Assembly: GCF_036417845.1 (NCBI RefSeq)
Contig: NC_090020.1
Span: forward strand, 45,802,425 to 45,866,424
Reading direction: 5' to 3'
Source: Apteryx mantelli
Taxonomy: Eukaryota > Chordata > Aves > Apterygiformes > Apterygidae
DNA: 64,000 nt
The position numbers and the translations under genes are program-made. The notes under the pieces were generated by a model that worked only from the letters and a program-made list of their open reading frames with translations, was not told the origin of the DNA and ran no database searches. Shown here piece after piece: positions 13,087-24,853 of this stretch. Position 1 is the stretch's first letter. Each line of letters starts with the position of its first letter.

Positions 13087-14639
13087 CCATAAAAACATTG
13101 TTCCTTTGCCCTTTGGATTAGCTTTCACTTGCCAATATCTACTTTTAAAGCCAAATGTAACATATAAAATTAAACCTAATATAGGCGCCAAGTTACCACA
13201 TATTAATGCCAATCAATAAAAATCCTTTGAAGTTCAGTTACCACCTTGATCCAAATCTAAAATAGTATTGCACTGGCGATTACCCTCACTTTTGGAGTAA
13301 CTGTAAATACCCCCTTCACCACACGCAACCCTCCATTACACCACAGCCAGTATCTTTCTAAACCTGCTTATCAGCCACAATGCATGACTTCAACAGTGCC
13401 AAAGTGAAAGGAGATGTGTCTACAAACATTCAGAAAAAATCTAATGAGAGAGAGGTTTACCAAGAGAACTAGCAGGTCATTGCTCCTCATGCCCATCTGA
13501 TTAGCATCCCTGAAGCACCAGCTTATACTTGTGCTAGAGTTCCTATTTCAGCTTGTGTTTTTTATGACAGTCTTGAGAAGGAACCCAGGCAGCCTAGTGA
13601 AATTCATACTTTGACCATAGTTTGCAATGCAAAGGTGAACTGAACTTTTACAGACCTTACATTCTGAAATTTTAGAAATTGTGACACAGGCAATATAAAT
13701 TTTCTAGAGACTACACAGAATCTGTGTATGTTGCCGCAGGGTACGTGCACGTGTGTGTATTTCGTTTTGTGTTTTTGATCAAAACGTGGGGAAGACAAGG
13801 ACTGATGGAAGACTCCTTACAGATTTCCATAAAGCCTTGAGGAAGGCAGTCTCAATGTCTCTCTCTTTGTTACTGATAAATACTGAGGTGATGGCTATTT
13901 AACATTTACCCCCCATAGCATTCTCATGTTAGACTACTGAACCATAACTAATCTTTTTCTTGGTTTTAGAAGAGAGCTCTTAGTTCCTAACTGAGAAGAC
14001 CTTTCTGGTTTTCCCCACTTAAATGTATATTACCACTGAAGAATGAATCTACAGCAGCCTTTTCTTCTAGGCTAGCATTTACTTGGTTCACTGCTTCATA
14101 TTTTGTATATTAAAAATATCCTCCCCCTCCCAAGACTGGTTACTACTTATTAAAAACATTCAGAAGATAAACAGGAAACCATTTCTGATCCAGATCTGCA
14201 GAGCTTTGTCAGTTAAAAATCTCCCAAGCTGTAGGTTTCACGTTGCAGCTACTCCTCACGTATTCTGTACTGGAAAGCTACCAATTGCCCGCAAATCATG
14301 GAGTTTCACACGGACCATATCTTTAAAAAGGAACCTACACAAATGCAATTTGTAAGGTACCTCTCCTAGCAGCAGTTACACATTTATTAGCCATAATAAA
14401 ACCCAATTATTAGCATGTTGGCTTATATTCCAGAGGACCAGTTTTTGATGAATGAAAATTCACAATTCATTTGCTCTATTTTGAGACCAATTAGGTGGAT
14501 AGGTTGTGGATTCTCTATGCCAAAACCATTTTAATAAGCCTGCCTTACATTTATATTTGAGCCAGCGTCTGCTCTTCCCACAGATTTCACAGATCCTATC
14601 CCACATCCAATAGTCAAGCTCCTATTAGTGTTTACTCAC
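13087..14639. other. Intergenic, no supported feature
   Basis: Short open frames only. Nothing was recognised on either strand. Confidence 0.5.
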
Positions 14640-14849
14640 CAGATATAAGCAAAAGGAATGAGATGATTGATTTTGCACTGTCAAAATGGACCATTTCCTT
14701 TTGGTGTGCAAACCTTATTTCCTTATCTGGATGAAGGACTTCTACTAGCTTGTTCCATTCTGAATTTACACATTTATAACAGCCGTATTCAATCTTTTGC
14801 TGTAATACTTGTCTGTCTGAACCACTTCCAGTAGACTCATACTGTTTTT
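14640..14849 (-). other. Exon-like segment with consensus splice sites, unidentified
   Basis: On the minus strand a 210-nt segment is bounded by TTCATTGCTGTTTTAG and CTG|GTGAGT. It is open in one frame for 69 codons (QYESTGSGSDRQVLQQKIEY, then WNKLVEVLHPDKEIRF). The composition looks protein-like, but no family is recognised. It is on the same strand as MAN2A1, 8.8 kb past its stop codon. It could be an exon of an unknown or non-coding transcript, a relic of a retroelement, or chance. Confidence 0.22.
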
Positions 14850-17363
14850 CTAAAACAGCAATGAATTCCAAACTAAAATAGTTCAAAATATATTGAACAA
14901 AAATTATATTCCTTTTTATTATCATACATATTAAACAAAGAGCTTTGTGAACAAAGATCACAGTGACAAGTCACAGCTTCCTCATGCAAAGCTGCTTCTC
15001 TCAGTACACTACGTCAAGTGATTCAGATCATATAGCTTACTTAAGATGTCTTCTGTCTCCATTAGGCAATTTAAACTTCAAGTCCAAATTCATTTCTAAA
15101 TGTGCCCACTTCCAGTTTTCCCTGGAAATGTTCAGTGCTGCACAGTACATCACGAAGAACATTTCAGATAAAGGTGGCTCTTTCTGTCAGTGTTCAGCTA
15201 TCGTCTTTGGCCTCACATCTTCAAACACGCACCTGGATCTTGTACATGGTCTGGATATCTAACGAAGTCTTCCTTCCTCCTCACAGGAGCAGGCCCTGCA
15301 GCACCAGCAGAAAGGAACATGTCACATGGTTACCAGTCTCTTCTTGACTTTCTTGCTCATTTTCCCAGCTAGTCCTTTGGGCCACCATATTGAACTAAGC
15401 CAAATATGTCCCCAAGGAGTTTTCTCAAAGACGCAAGACTTTTGCATGAGTTGGATCTGAACAATCTGCTTTCTCCTCCTCAAGTCCATATGGGCCTTGA
15501 GAAGCACTGCTGCAAATGTACAGTGTTACTAATGACATTTAATCATCAAGAAGCTGACCTTCACTGTCATCTGGAAGTGCTCAGTTTCCATCATCAGGCT
15601 GTTTTACTCCTTAAGTCTTTGAAGCTCTTTTCTGTTATTAAATTCCAAGTTGGCCAAAACTTTAATGTATTCTATTTTATAGGGAACTTTCTGATCCAGC
15701 ATGATCAGATTGCTGATAGTCTCTTTAATGCAACTTGACTCTCTGGTTATTTTGTGGCCAAGTTTCTCAATATGCCTAAATCTTTTGTTCCAACCAAGAC
15801 TTCATCTGTGCTTGCAAGCCATTTTTCTATTTTTCCTGGAAGCCCTCCAGCTCTCTTTCTTATTTCATTAAGAGCTTAACTATTTTTGCAGTCTTAAAAG
15901 ATGGCAGAGACATTCAAACGTAACAGTTCCAGATCATATTTTGCCTACAATAATACATATATAGTACATACCATAGCATTTGGTTCAAAAAACTGGTCTA
16001 GAGATGCTACTTGCTTTTTGCAATGCTATAGGACAATTGCTATGTATAGAAATCTTTGAATTTGACTGGAAGCCCATATTTACTGAAAATTTAAGAACTT
16101 GTAAAAGATTTTGGTTTCACTGTTTTCTTGGTGAAGTTCTTCAGGTTCAAAGCATATGGTTTAAAGAGATTTTGAGTTCTAAAAAGAAAGGTACAACAAT
16201 TAATTTCTTCAAAATTAATTGAGCTGTATATCATTCATACTGCAGAGACTTGTACACATAGGTTACTTGAACTGGAGGTTTCTTTCTTTAAGCTAGTTAT
16301 ATATCTGTAGGGATATTCCTACCTGTTTCTTCAAGCATACCACAGAAAACAGAGAAGGTTAGAAAACGTCTGACACAGGGATCCTCACAAAAGCAGCTCA
16401 AACCAAAGAAATTACATGTTTTCTTGGTCACTGATGTGAACAGGTTGATCTTGGAGGGTTCCCAGTACCCAAAGTTGTAACACTGGACATTGCAAAGTCT
16501 CTTTCTTCTTTACGGGTTCTTTTTGGAAACTGGGGGAAGTAATGGAGGAGGGAGAAAAAGAGAGGAGGGAGCCAAACACTATTCAAGTGGATTCTCAGAC
16601 AAGGACAGTATGCTAGCAGTTATGTGAGACAAGAGTGTCAAACAAGTAGGCCATGAACCCCAGAGGCATGCTCAGTGATGTACATTAAAGTTGGGAAATT
16701 CTTTAAGAGCCGGTTGAGTGCTTTGACAGATGCTGCAGCAAGCATAGCTCCAGAAAGCTCTGTAGTTTGCACTGGGATGAGGTGGAAGGCTGCGTACGTC
16801 CTGGAGCTTACAGAAGCAGAAGAAGGTGTGAGCAGGATTTGACCCCATTTGACAACTGGTCCGGGTGAATCTTTTCAACCAGTTGCTGAGGGACACACAG
16901 AGAAAGTTTGACCCAAGATGACTGGTTGACATTGTCAGGAGCTTGGATAAAGACCGTAAACAGCTTACAGACAGATAAAAGGGCAGGTTGCTCAAATCTT
17001 GTTTAAAACAAATAAAATACCAGGGTCAAATCAGGACAAACCCAGTTTAGTAATTGTCAGGCCACAACTGTAGAGAATATATTTTCTTCTCCATGGAATT
17101 GAACTCTGGTATCTCTGTTGAAGTTAGGTATCAGACTACTGCATTTTTTGCTGCTATAACAAGAAAAGTCAAGAAAAGTCAAAAAAGTGAGCCAGGTTCA
17201 AGCAGCAAGTTGGTACACTAAAATTTGGTGAATCTTACAAGAAGTAGCCATAGAAAAAAGTGGTATTTTATCATACTACACAAAGATTTCCCCCATTAAA
17301 TCAGGAGAGCTGCTTGATCAGGGTTTTTTTGTTTGTTTTTTTAAAGAATATCAGTAAAAGTAC
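14850..17363. other. Intergenic, no supported feature
   Basis: Several overlapping short open frames lie at 14963-15738, with no family match. The stretch 16640-17000 is slightly more GC-rich and may be an unidentified old repeat. Confidence 0.5.
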
Positions 17364-17804
17364 ATGCTGATTCTGAACTATCTCAACAGGAATTTTCACA
17401 AATTTCTACTATCTTTTGATCCAAGAAAATTGATTGGAACTGGGGAATCCTGGAAAAACTCTGAAGTTACCAGGAGCAGCAGATAAGATGGCAGCACTAA
17501 CCTTCTTCTAAGAACACTAAGAAATATTTTCAAGAGTATCCCAAGGAAGGAACATGTAAAGCCTGTATCTACAAAAGATCTGGTAAAGCTGAACATTAAA
17601 AAGGCAGACACAAAGGGAACTAAAGGCAGCCCTCATCTCTGCCCTGAGCCAAGCCCTGCTGGCAGCTCTGAAGTAGTGCCCACTGTTACCTCTGCCGAGC
17701 AAGCAAAGGAGACCATTGCTGAAGAAATCGAACTATGGGCAAGTCACTATTTCAGCTCCTCTGTTCCTTGTGAATGGGTCTTTTACCTAGAGCCTGTCAT
17801 TTAG
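17364..17804 (+). pseudogene. Possible broken coding relic, unidentified
   Basis: One plus-strand frame runs from ATG at 17364 for 40 codons to a single TAA (17484-17486). It is then open for 105 codons to TAG at 17802-17804. The second part has coding-like composition: KEHVKPVSTKDLVKLNIKKA, then EQAKETIAEEIELW. It lacks an ATG, so it is easily missed by ATG-based searches. An acceptor-like CTAACCTTCTTCTAAG precedes 17513, so the second part could instead be an exon. It abuts CR1 copy A (17938). No parent gene was recognised. Confidence 0.22.
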
Positions 17805-17937
17805 AGATCAGCAGAAATTGAAGACTGTGTTCTTACATTTTATCCTGTCAAGTCTTCCAGGACTGACTTCTCTAATAGGCTACTTTCCTTTTTTTTTAAA
17901 CTACCTAGACTGTTGAAATAGTTTTGCCGTTGCTTGG

Positions 17938-18562
17938 GAATTCTGTTGGTTCTCTCTAGAGATTGTCTAAGTCCAACCCCCCTGCTTCTAGCAGGGTCAC
18001 CTAGAGCACATTGCACAGGATCATGTCCAGGCAGGTTCTGAATATCTCCAGAGAAGGAGACTCCACAACCTCTCTGGGCAACCTGTTCCAGTGCTCTGTC
18101 ACCCTCACAGTGAAAAAGTTTTTCCTCATGTTCAGATGGAAACGTCTGTGTTTCAGTTTGTGCCCGTTGCCTCGTGTCCTCTCGCTGGGCACCACTGAAA
18201 AGAGTCTGGTCCCATCCTCTTGACACCCTCCCTTCAGATACTTGTACACGTTGATAAGATCTCCTCTCAGCCTTCTCTTCTCCAAGCTAAACAGGCCCAG
18301 CTCTCTCAGTCTTTCCTCATAAGAGAGATGCTCCAGTCCCCTAATCATCTTTGTAGCCCTTCGCTGGACTTGCTCCAGCAGTGCCACATCCCTCTTGTAC
18401 TGGGGAGCCCAGAACTGGACGCAGTCCTCCAGATGGGACCTCACCAGGGCTGAGTAGAGGGGGAGAATCACCTCCCTCGACCTGCTGGCAGCGCTCTTCC
18501 TGCTGCAGCCCAGGATACCATTGGCCTTCTTGGCCACAAGGGCACATTGTCCCAGGCTATGT
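17938..18562 (-). mobile_element. CR1 LINE, 5'-truncated 3' end (copy A)
   Basis: The minus strand holds a 178-codon open frame (18001-18537) matching the C-terminal end of CR1 ORF2. It includes [52 protein letters not shown] and [20 protein letters not shown]. The CR1 3' UTR follows (CTAGGTGACCCTGC, then GGGGGGTTGGACT). The element is cut off at its 5' end near 18562, as is usual for CR1. It lacks a recognisable 8-bp repeat tail at the 3' end near 17938, so that end has diverged or been lost. It is non-autonomous, since most of the reverse transcriptase is missing. Confidence 0.95.
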
Positions 18563-21555
18563 TATTCCTTCCTGAAGGAAAGCTGAGGCACAGTGTCCTG
18601 GAGCTCAGCTGAAACAAGCTTCAAGCTGATAAACCTCAAATTCAAAAGAGAAGCTGGGAGACGATCCAAGACAACAGTCCTGTCCTTGGCAGGGATGTGC
18701 TCTCTTCCAAGCAGTAAAGGCAACACACACAACCATTTAGAGGCATGATCCTCTTGTTCCATCAGAAGGAAAGGTCAGGTTAGAACTTTTGCCAGCAATT
18801 ATATCACTAAAGAGAAAAAACAAAAGAAAAAAGGCCAAGAGGCATTTAGCTAGCACACAAAGAAGGGAGAAAGCAGTACACAAGGAACAGCCAAGTTAGA
18901 AACGAAAATAAAAATAGACTAGATATCTGAGAAGACCACAAGGTACTTACTGGGTCATGATTTGCAAGGAACTGAGGTACATTCTTCCCTGCACCCTGGC
19001 TGCATGTGGTGCACAGGGGGTGATAGAAGTAAGCAGGGCAGATACCATTAGTGTTTAAGAAGTCTCTAGTTGAGTCATACCCAGGACATGAATGAGTTAT
19101 AGACTGTCAATCAAAGGGCACCCCCTTTAACACATTCTTCCTACTATATAGCGTCTGTTACACTATGAATCTAAAGCTCTGAAATGTATTACAAAATATC
19201 CTGTCTTTACAGTTCAAATAGCACCAAGTTTACATTTGATAAAGAAATAGTTATTTCATTTTCTCATTACCCACAGTGTTAGTAAATAATTCATATGAAA
19301 GAAGGAAAGTAATCTCAATAATACATTATTGCCACTACATAGAAATTCTGGCAGAGAAAAGCTAGTGATACAACATATATCATAAATATTAATTAGTTCA
19401 TAAAACCTGTATATTAAAAGACAGACAGATCCACAATTTAGGATGGTAATTTATAGTTTGCCTGCCTGAAAATCCCAGTATTTTTCCAAAGAAGAATTAA
19501 GCTTATTCTGGATCCTGTATTAAGTCTTTCTGTATATTCCCTCTTTTATAAAATAAAATACCTTTTGCTAATTTTTGTTGTTGCAAATTCTTAAATGTTA
19601 TAATTCTTAAAAATATATAATCAAATATTACAAGAGCACAGCAGTTATTCTAAAATGAATAGGACATCATATTGAATCTCTATATCTTTATATATAATTC
19701 TGAACTGTCCTATATAAAACTACTCATCACAAGTCAGATAACCTGTTAGATCCTTTACTGCGCAACGTATTTTAGTGTGCAAAAACTGAAGTCGAAACAG
19801 TCATTTAAGAAGAACCACCTCCTTGAATATTACATCCAATAGACGTATTGCAGAACATATCAGATAGTACTTATTATAGAAATTATCATTAAAGATATGT
19901 GTGGAAAGATGTGGCAGCTGTCACGTTAAAACATGAAGTACCCAGGTATAGATCAAATACAGCTAATTATATTTCAAAAAGGAAAAGATGATTTTACCAG
20001 TAGCTGTAATTAGTGGAATGTAACTGTCCAGATTGTCACGCTGATATTAATGGATTCTGGAATAGGATGACCTTAGAAAGGTGATCTTCAAAATGGACCC
20101 ATATCCATTGCTGCCTGCTTCAAATACATGTTATATACTTTTATTCTTTTCCTTGAAATTTCAGCTTTAAGATTATGGGTCTTTAAGTGATGTGTGTATA
20201 CGCATATCTTATACTTATAGCTATGACTATTTGGTCCATCAACTAGTCCCAGACTGAAATTTATACTAATTGTCTTTGGTACTCATTATGAAGCTCTACC
20301 AGCACTTTGGGAAACAAACCTGTAAAGCATCTGTGACTGTTCAACTTGTCACATGTAATTACACCATACTATATTAGTATTATGTACTTAAAAGCATTCA
20401 GTCTAATTATGGCTGTACTGTTATTTTGACTGTATTTTCTAATAGCCTATTTGTTAATTTGCCCAGTGAAGTTACAAGAATAGCTTCCATTCTATTACTC
20501 TAAAATACACAGAAAGAGAAATGAGATTAATTCAAGACAGTAAAAAATTATTCTAGCATTTTACACCTGCTATTAATTTCTGTTATTTTAGCATCAGATT
20601 TCTTTTGTGAAAGAAGAGGTACCCATTCCCTTCCCATGTCCTGCATTCCCATTGTTAAGGTGTCTGCACTCAGTATCTATCTTCATCTGTTTGGCACCTG
20701 TGAAATAAGATGGCATCTTTCATCAGCAGTGCATTTCAACACAGAAAGTCCTCATTCCCAAATATTACTGATATATCAACCTTCTTAAAGAAATCATGTT
20801 TGCTGTTTGTTTTTTTAATTAGCTATGGTTAAGGCATTGATGACACTGAACACCTCTCACAATAAGATTATCTTTTATTAGAGATCTTATATTACATTTC
20901 CCCAAAAGATATAAAACCTTCCAAGAGAAAATATCAAAAACCTTCAATTTAAATCAGTTTGTTTCAGAGACAATATGAGCAAGTAAAAACAAAGACATTT
21001 CAGATAAAGGAATGTAAAAAAATCTCAGTACAGGTACAACTCTGATATGAAGAGTAATTACAAGGTTTTAAACCATTTCTTACACAGCATTGTCTTTAAA
21101 ACAATATTGGTTGAAAGTAAGGATGCTTGGTTCTCTTAACCAGTAGTTAAAAAACCAGCAGCTATAAAATTAGAAAAAAGTAAAGAATCTGATGAAATTA
21201 GACAGCAAATGCACAGAAAAACAGGAACGTGAAATCTCTATATAAGTACAGTGTAAGAATTCACAAGAGCTGTTGAAAAGCATCAACGGCCACATCCTGA
21301 ACCAGTTATGGTAAAGTCTCTTATCAGACTTTGGAGTTTTAACTTAGTTAAAGGTTTTAGGAAAGGACCCCAAATTGAAGGCTGTTCTGTTGCTGCATTA
21401 AAAAAAAAAAAAGGCAAAATAACAGAACAAAGACTAAATCTGCTGGTTAAGGAAAATTCAGGCATCATGATTGTACTGCTGATGATAAATTAAAAAGATA
21501 CAATGCTATGAAACAGCTTCTGGAAAAAATTCCAACAGGCAAAATACTTTAAAAC
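18563..21555. other. Intergenic between CR1 copy A and the candidate MAN2A1 3' end
   Basis: This stretch is very AT-rich, with stops in all frames. An AATAAA on the minus strand also occurs near 20873, so the MAN2A1 3' UTR could reach further than annotated. Nothing else was recognised. Confidence 0.5.
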
Positions 21556-23636
21556 TTTATTGCATCAAAATTTTACTTTTCTGTTTAACAAAACTTAAAA
21601 TAGAATTTTGAAAGCTCTCTTGCGCAGAACACACAAAAGTCTCTGAAGTGTTTTAATTCTTAAGATGCAACAAAATAAATGTTATTAGAACCTTCTCCTG
21701 GCAAGTCTACCAAGCTGTAAGTTCCAGCAAAAAAGAATTCTATTTTCAAATACTATAACTAAGAAAACTTACAGTACATGTTTATTGCATGAAAACATCC
21801 ATTTATTGGATCCATCTGATTCTTCCATTTATGGTTAGTGGTTTTTATGTTCTTGACATAACTTGCATCAGATCCTGCTAAATATTCCATTAATTACAAA
21901 ACATACAGTAGATTGAGTTAAGTGGGGAAACCTACACAATCCTGACAGAGATCCAGCCATGAAAATGCATGAAATTAAAACTTTTCTTTCATTTTCTTTA
22001 AGATTGCCTGTAGCTACAAGATATAATTTGATACACTGTGGAACGATAATGATCAAATTAAGTACAGTTGGCAGTATGAAGAGTTTGAAAATAGCACATC
22101 TTTTTACCAGTTGACTTTTCACGCATTATTATTAAAGAAAGTGACGTATGGAAAAGTAAATGTTAAGCAAGAGATGGAAATAAGAGGTATGAAGATAAAG
22201 AAAGGTCAGTAAAGGGGATCACACTCAAATGCACGTTTATAAGTTTTAATCGTAAACAGTAGTTCTACGTAGGGAAATACTTTCCACACTCAAATGGCTT
22301 CGGCACTAAATGTGAATTAGTTAATACGTGAAAGAAAGCAAAAAGAGTAAGAACCTACTCTTTAGTAATGTGAACTCTGGCGATGTTAAGTGAGGTTGCA
22401 AGTTTGAGAAATGATGTTTAAAATATAGGCACATGATTCTGAATGCACAGGTCACCACAATGTGTGACACGCAAGCACAACTCATGATGGGTTTGCAAAC
22501 TATGTCTTGCTCACTATCAAACCTCTGCATCAAGTTGCAATTTCCTTGAAAGTAGCTGAATTTAGATTTTACAGTAATTCTTGATTTTTTTTTTTTGTTT
22601 TGTGATATGACATCATTTTAATACATTCAAATAGTCAAAATGTTCAGAATAAGATAGCACAAACTCGGTGCAGGAGGACATAGATCAGAGTGTGGCCAGC
22701 ATTGTCAGATAGGAGATACACAGTTTAAGTATTATATAAACTACCCTTCCCCCAAAACATTAACGTAGACACCAAAATTGTAACAAGACGTATCAAAAAA
22801 TAAGGCACATTTATCTTGATATGGTAATCTTGAAATAGAAAACTCATTTCAGAGAACATCAATATCCAAATGAGTTTTGTAAAAAAATCTTGTATTCATG
22901 ACAATTACTGACATTTCTTATCATATATGATAATGGAATAATTGCACATATCCCAGTATGTCAAGTAACAAAATGGGAGTTTTATTAAACATTTTCAATG
23001 CAAAATTGTTTTGTAGATTCATGTTTTCCTAGTTACATAGTTCAAGCAAATGGTAGAAGCATTAAAATCTACCATCACTTATCACAAGGACTGCAAGCTT
23101 TCATTCTACCACAATTCAAAAATCTCTTTTCTGTTGAATAAATTGAAATTATTGTCATTTATGCAAATGATTGCAAATATTTGGACATTAGCTACTACCC
23201 AAGAATATTTTATTCTATTTTAATTCCAAGCTGCATCAGGGATTTCTACACTGAATTATTTGTACATAAATTCACGAAGGATCAGCAAAACAGGTTGTTT
23301 AAAATCCAACCCCCTCCCTACGAAAACTAAAATAAGAACACCAGATACACCATTAGTTAGCATTTAACCTGAGATTTAATCTGTTGAGAGGTTAACATCC
23401 TTTGAAATTTCTTCACTTGTTGCATTAACTTATACTGATGTTGGTATTTCATGAAAAAAAAAATGTTGCTTGCAACATGGCTTTTCACTGTGTTGGTCAA
23501 AAAACTATAGAATGTATGTTTTTTCTCACAGTATCCAGAAGCTGGAATAATAATAATGTGCTTCTTATTGCACATGAAACTTGGAGGAGATACAATTGCA
23601 GATTCCTCTTCTCTATCTGAGGATTAAAGCCAGATT
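21556..23636 (-). promoter_or_regulatory. MAN2A1: Candidate MAN2A1 3' UTR with several AATAAA signals
   Basis: This AT-rich stretch follows the MAN2A1 stop codon and has no coding signal. On the minus strand AATAAA occurs at 23208-23213, 22981-22986, 21802-21807, 21781-21786 and 21556-21561. The one at 22981-22986 is followed by a T/G-rich stretch suited to cleavage. The 21556-21561 site is followed by TGTTGG. Which are used cannot be decided from sequence, so the end given here is the most distal of the set. Confidence 0.4.
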
Positions 23637-23789
23637 TCATCTTAGCCGAATCCGGAACGTATTTATCTCCATAGAACTCATAATTATTTCACTTATATTT
23701 CTGGCATCTGGAGGTGAATGCATCAAAGATAAAGATGTGGGTGTAAGACTTGCCACGCTGAATTTGTTAAAGAGTTTATGCACCTTTAT
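23637..23789 (-). CDS. MAN2A1: MAN2A1 terminal coding exon with stop codon
   Basis: The coding part is 153 nt: 50 codons and TGA (complement of 23637-23639). It starts IKVHKLFNKFSVASLTPTSL, contains LMHSPPDARNISEI and ends FRIRLR. The acceptor is TTTTTTTCCAG|ATAAAG, directly preceded on the genomic plus strand by an A-rich and (AT)n run at 23795-23817. The N-I-S at residues 31-33 of the exon is a possible N-glycosylation sequon. The open frame ends at the length expected for the family, so this is the natural C-terminus rather than a truncation. Confidence 0.96.
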   Translation of the reverse strand: MKVHKLFNKFSVASLTPTSLSLMHSPPDARNISEIIMSSMEINTFRIRLR

Positions 23790-23794
23790 CTGGA

Positions 23795-23817
23795 AAAAAA
23801 AATATATATATATATAT
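23795..23817. repeat. A-run and (AT)n next to the MAN2A1 terminal-exon acceptor
   Basis: Eight A followed by (AT)8 lie within 30 bases upstream of the last MAN2A1 exon. On the transcript strand this is a (AT)n then T-run, which supplies the polypyrimidine tract. Length changes here could affect splice efficiency. Confidence 0.85.
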
Positions 23818-24742
23818 TTAGAAAATAGAATACATACCTTAAAATTGATTTTAAGTTAATCTTTAGCAATGATCCAAATCATACATTTCTTACAGGTAGT
23901 AGCACAGCAAATCTTACACCAAGGACACCAAATATTTCTACAAACCACGTCTCAAATGCTATACACTAGAAAAAGCCATTTTAGACAGTGTTCACTTGTC
24001 ACATTTTAAAGCAACTAAATTAAGCTTAAATCAATATACAAAAAAAACTGATGGAAATATTTGGATTAAAATTCTTCCTGTTTCTAATCACGACAAGAGT
24101 CTTCTGTTAACAAAAATCCCAAACCTGTTTCAAGATTTGATTATGAAAATCCTACAGATGCACAATTATCCAGCCCCAGATCTGTAACCTTTAGAAACAA
24201 GCTGTATAATTACAGCAGTTACATATAACAATTTTACGGCGTATGCAACACGCTCAGGTGTTTGCAGTGATGTAGGTCATACAAGTGAGCAGGAACAGAC
24301 AAACACATGCTGTAAGAGGTAACAGTTTTCAAAGTAGCAGTCACATAACTTTGAATAGTATTACTTAACATATTCATGACAACACACTTGAGAATTTGTA
24401 ATTCAACTCTTTCCTTGATAAACTTGTTTACATTACACTATTTGAAAATTATTTGAGGAATATTGATCAGTTGCTTGAAAATAATATTCACAGGAAATTA
24501 ATAAGATTAGAACTCCAACCTAGACGTTTACTTGCTGATGCTTACATGGTAATTTATATACAAGAAGTTTCATATCTTTATCAAAGGAAAGCACTACACT
24601 CAGCTTTCGAGATAAACATATCTAGTATCCTGAAATTATCACTCCTGAGAAATAACCACTAAGATTTCAACCACAATTGGACTTTAATATCAGTGTTTCT
24701 GCAAAAATTACACAGGAAAATATCCAAAAAATGTCACTATAC

Positions 24743-24853
24743 CTTTCCCTGAGTAGTGGAACAGAAGAGACCCACATCTCTGTCCGAAAATCTACAATCA
24801 AATCCCTTCCTGTGAAGAATCAGAGCAGCTTCATCAGATGGCTCAAAATCCAC
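24743..24853 (-). CDS. MAN2A1: MAN2A1 coding exon, second from last
   Basis: This 111-nt exon (37 codons) starts [20 protein letters not shown] and ends STTQGK. The acceptor is TTATTTGCAG|GTGGAT and the donor is AAG|GTATAG, a weaker but acceptable donor. [13 protein letters not shown] and LFCSTTQGK are diagnostic C-terminal blocks of mannosidase II. The exon is in frame at both ends. Confidence 0.96.

Noticed and set aside
17093-17109. tRNA-like B-box on the minus strand (AGTTCAATTCC)
   Set aside because: No convincing A-box, cloverleaf or SINE tail around it.
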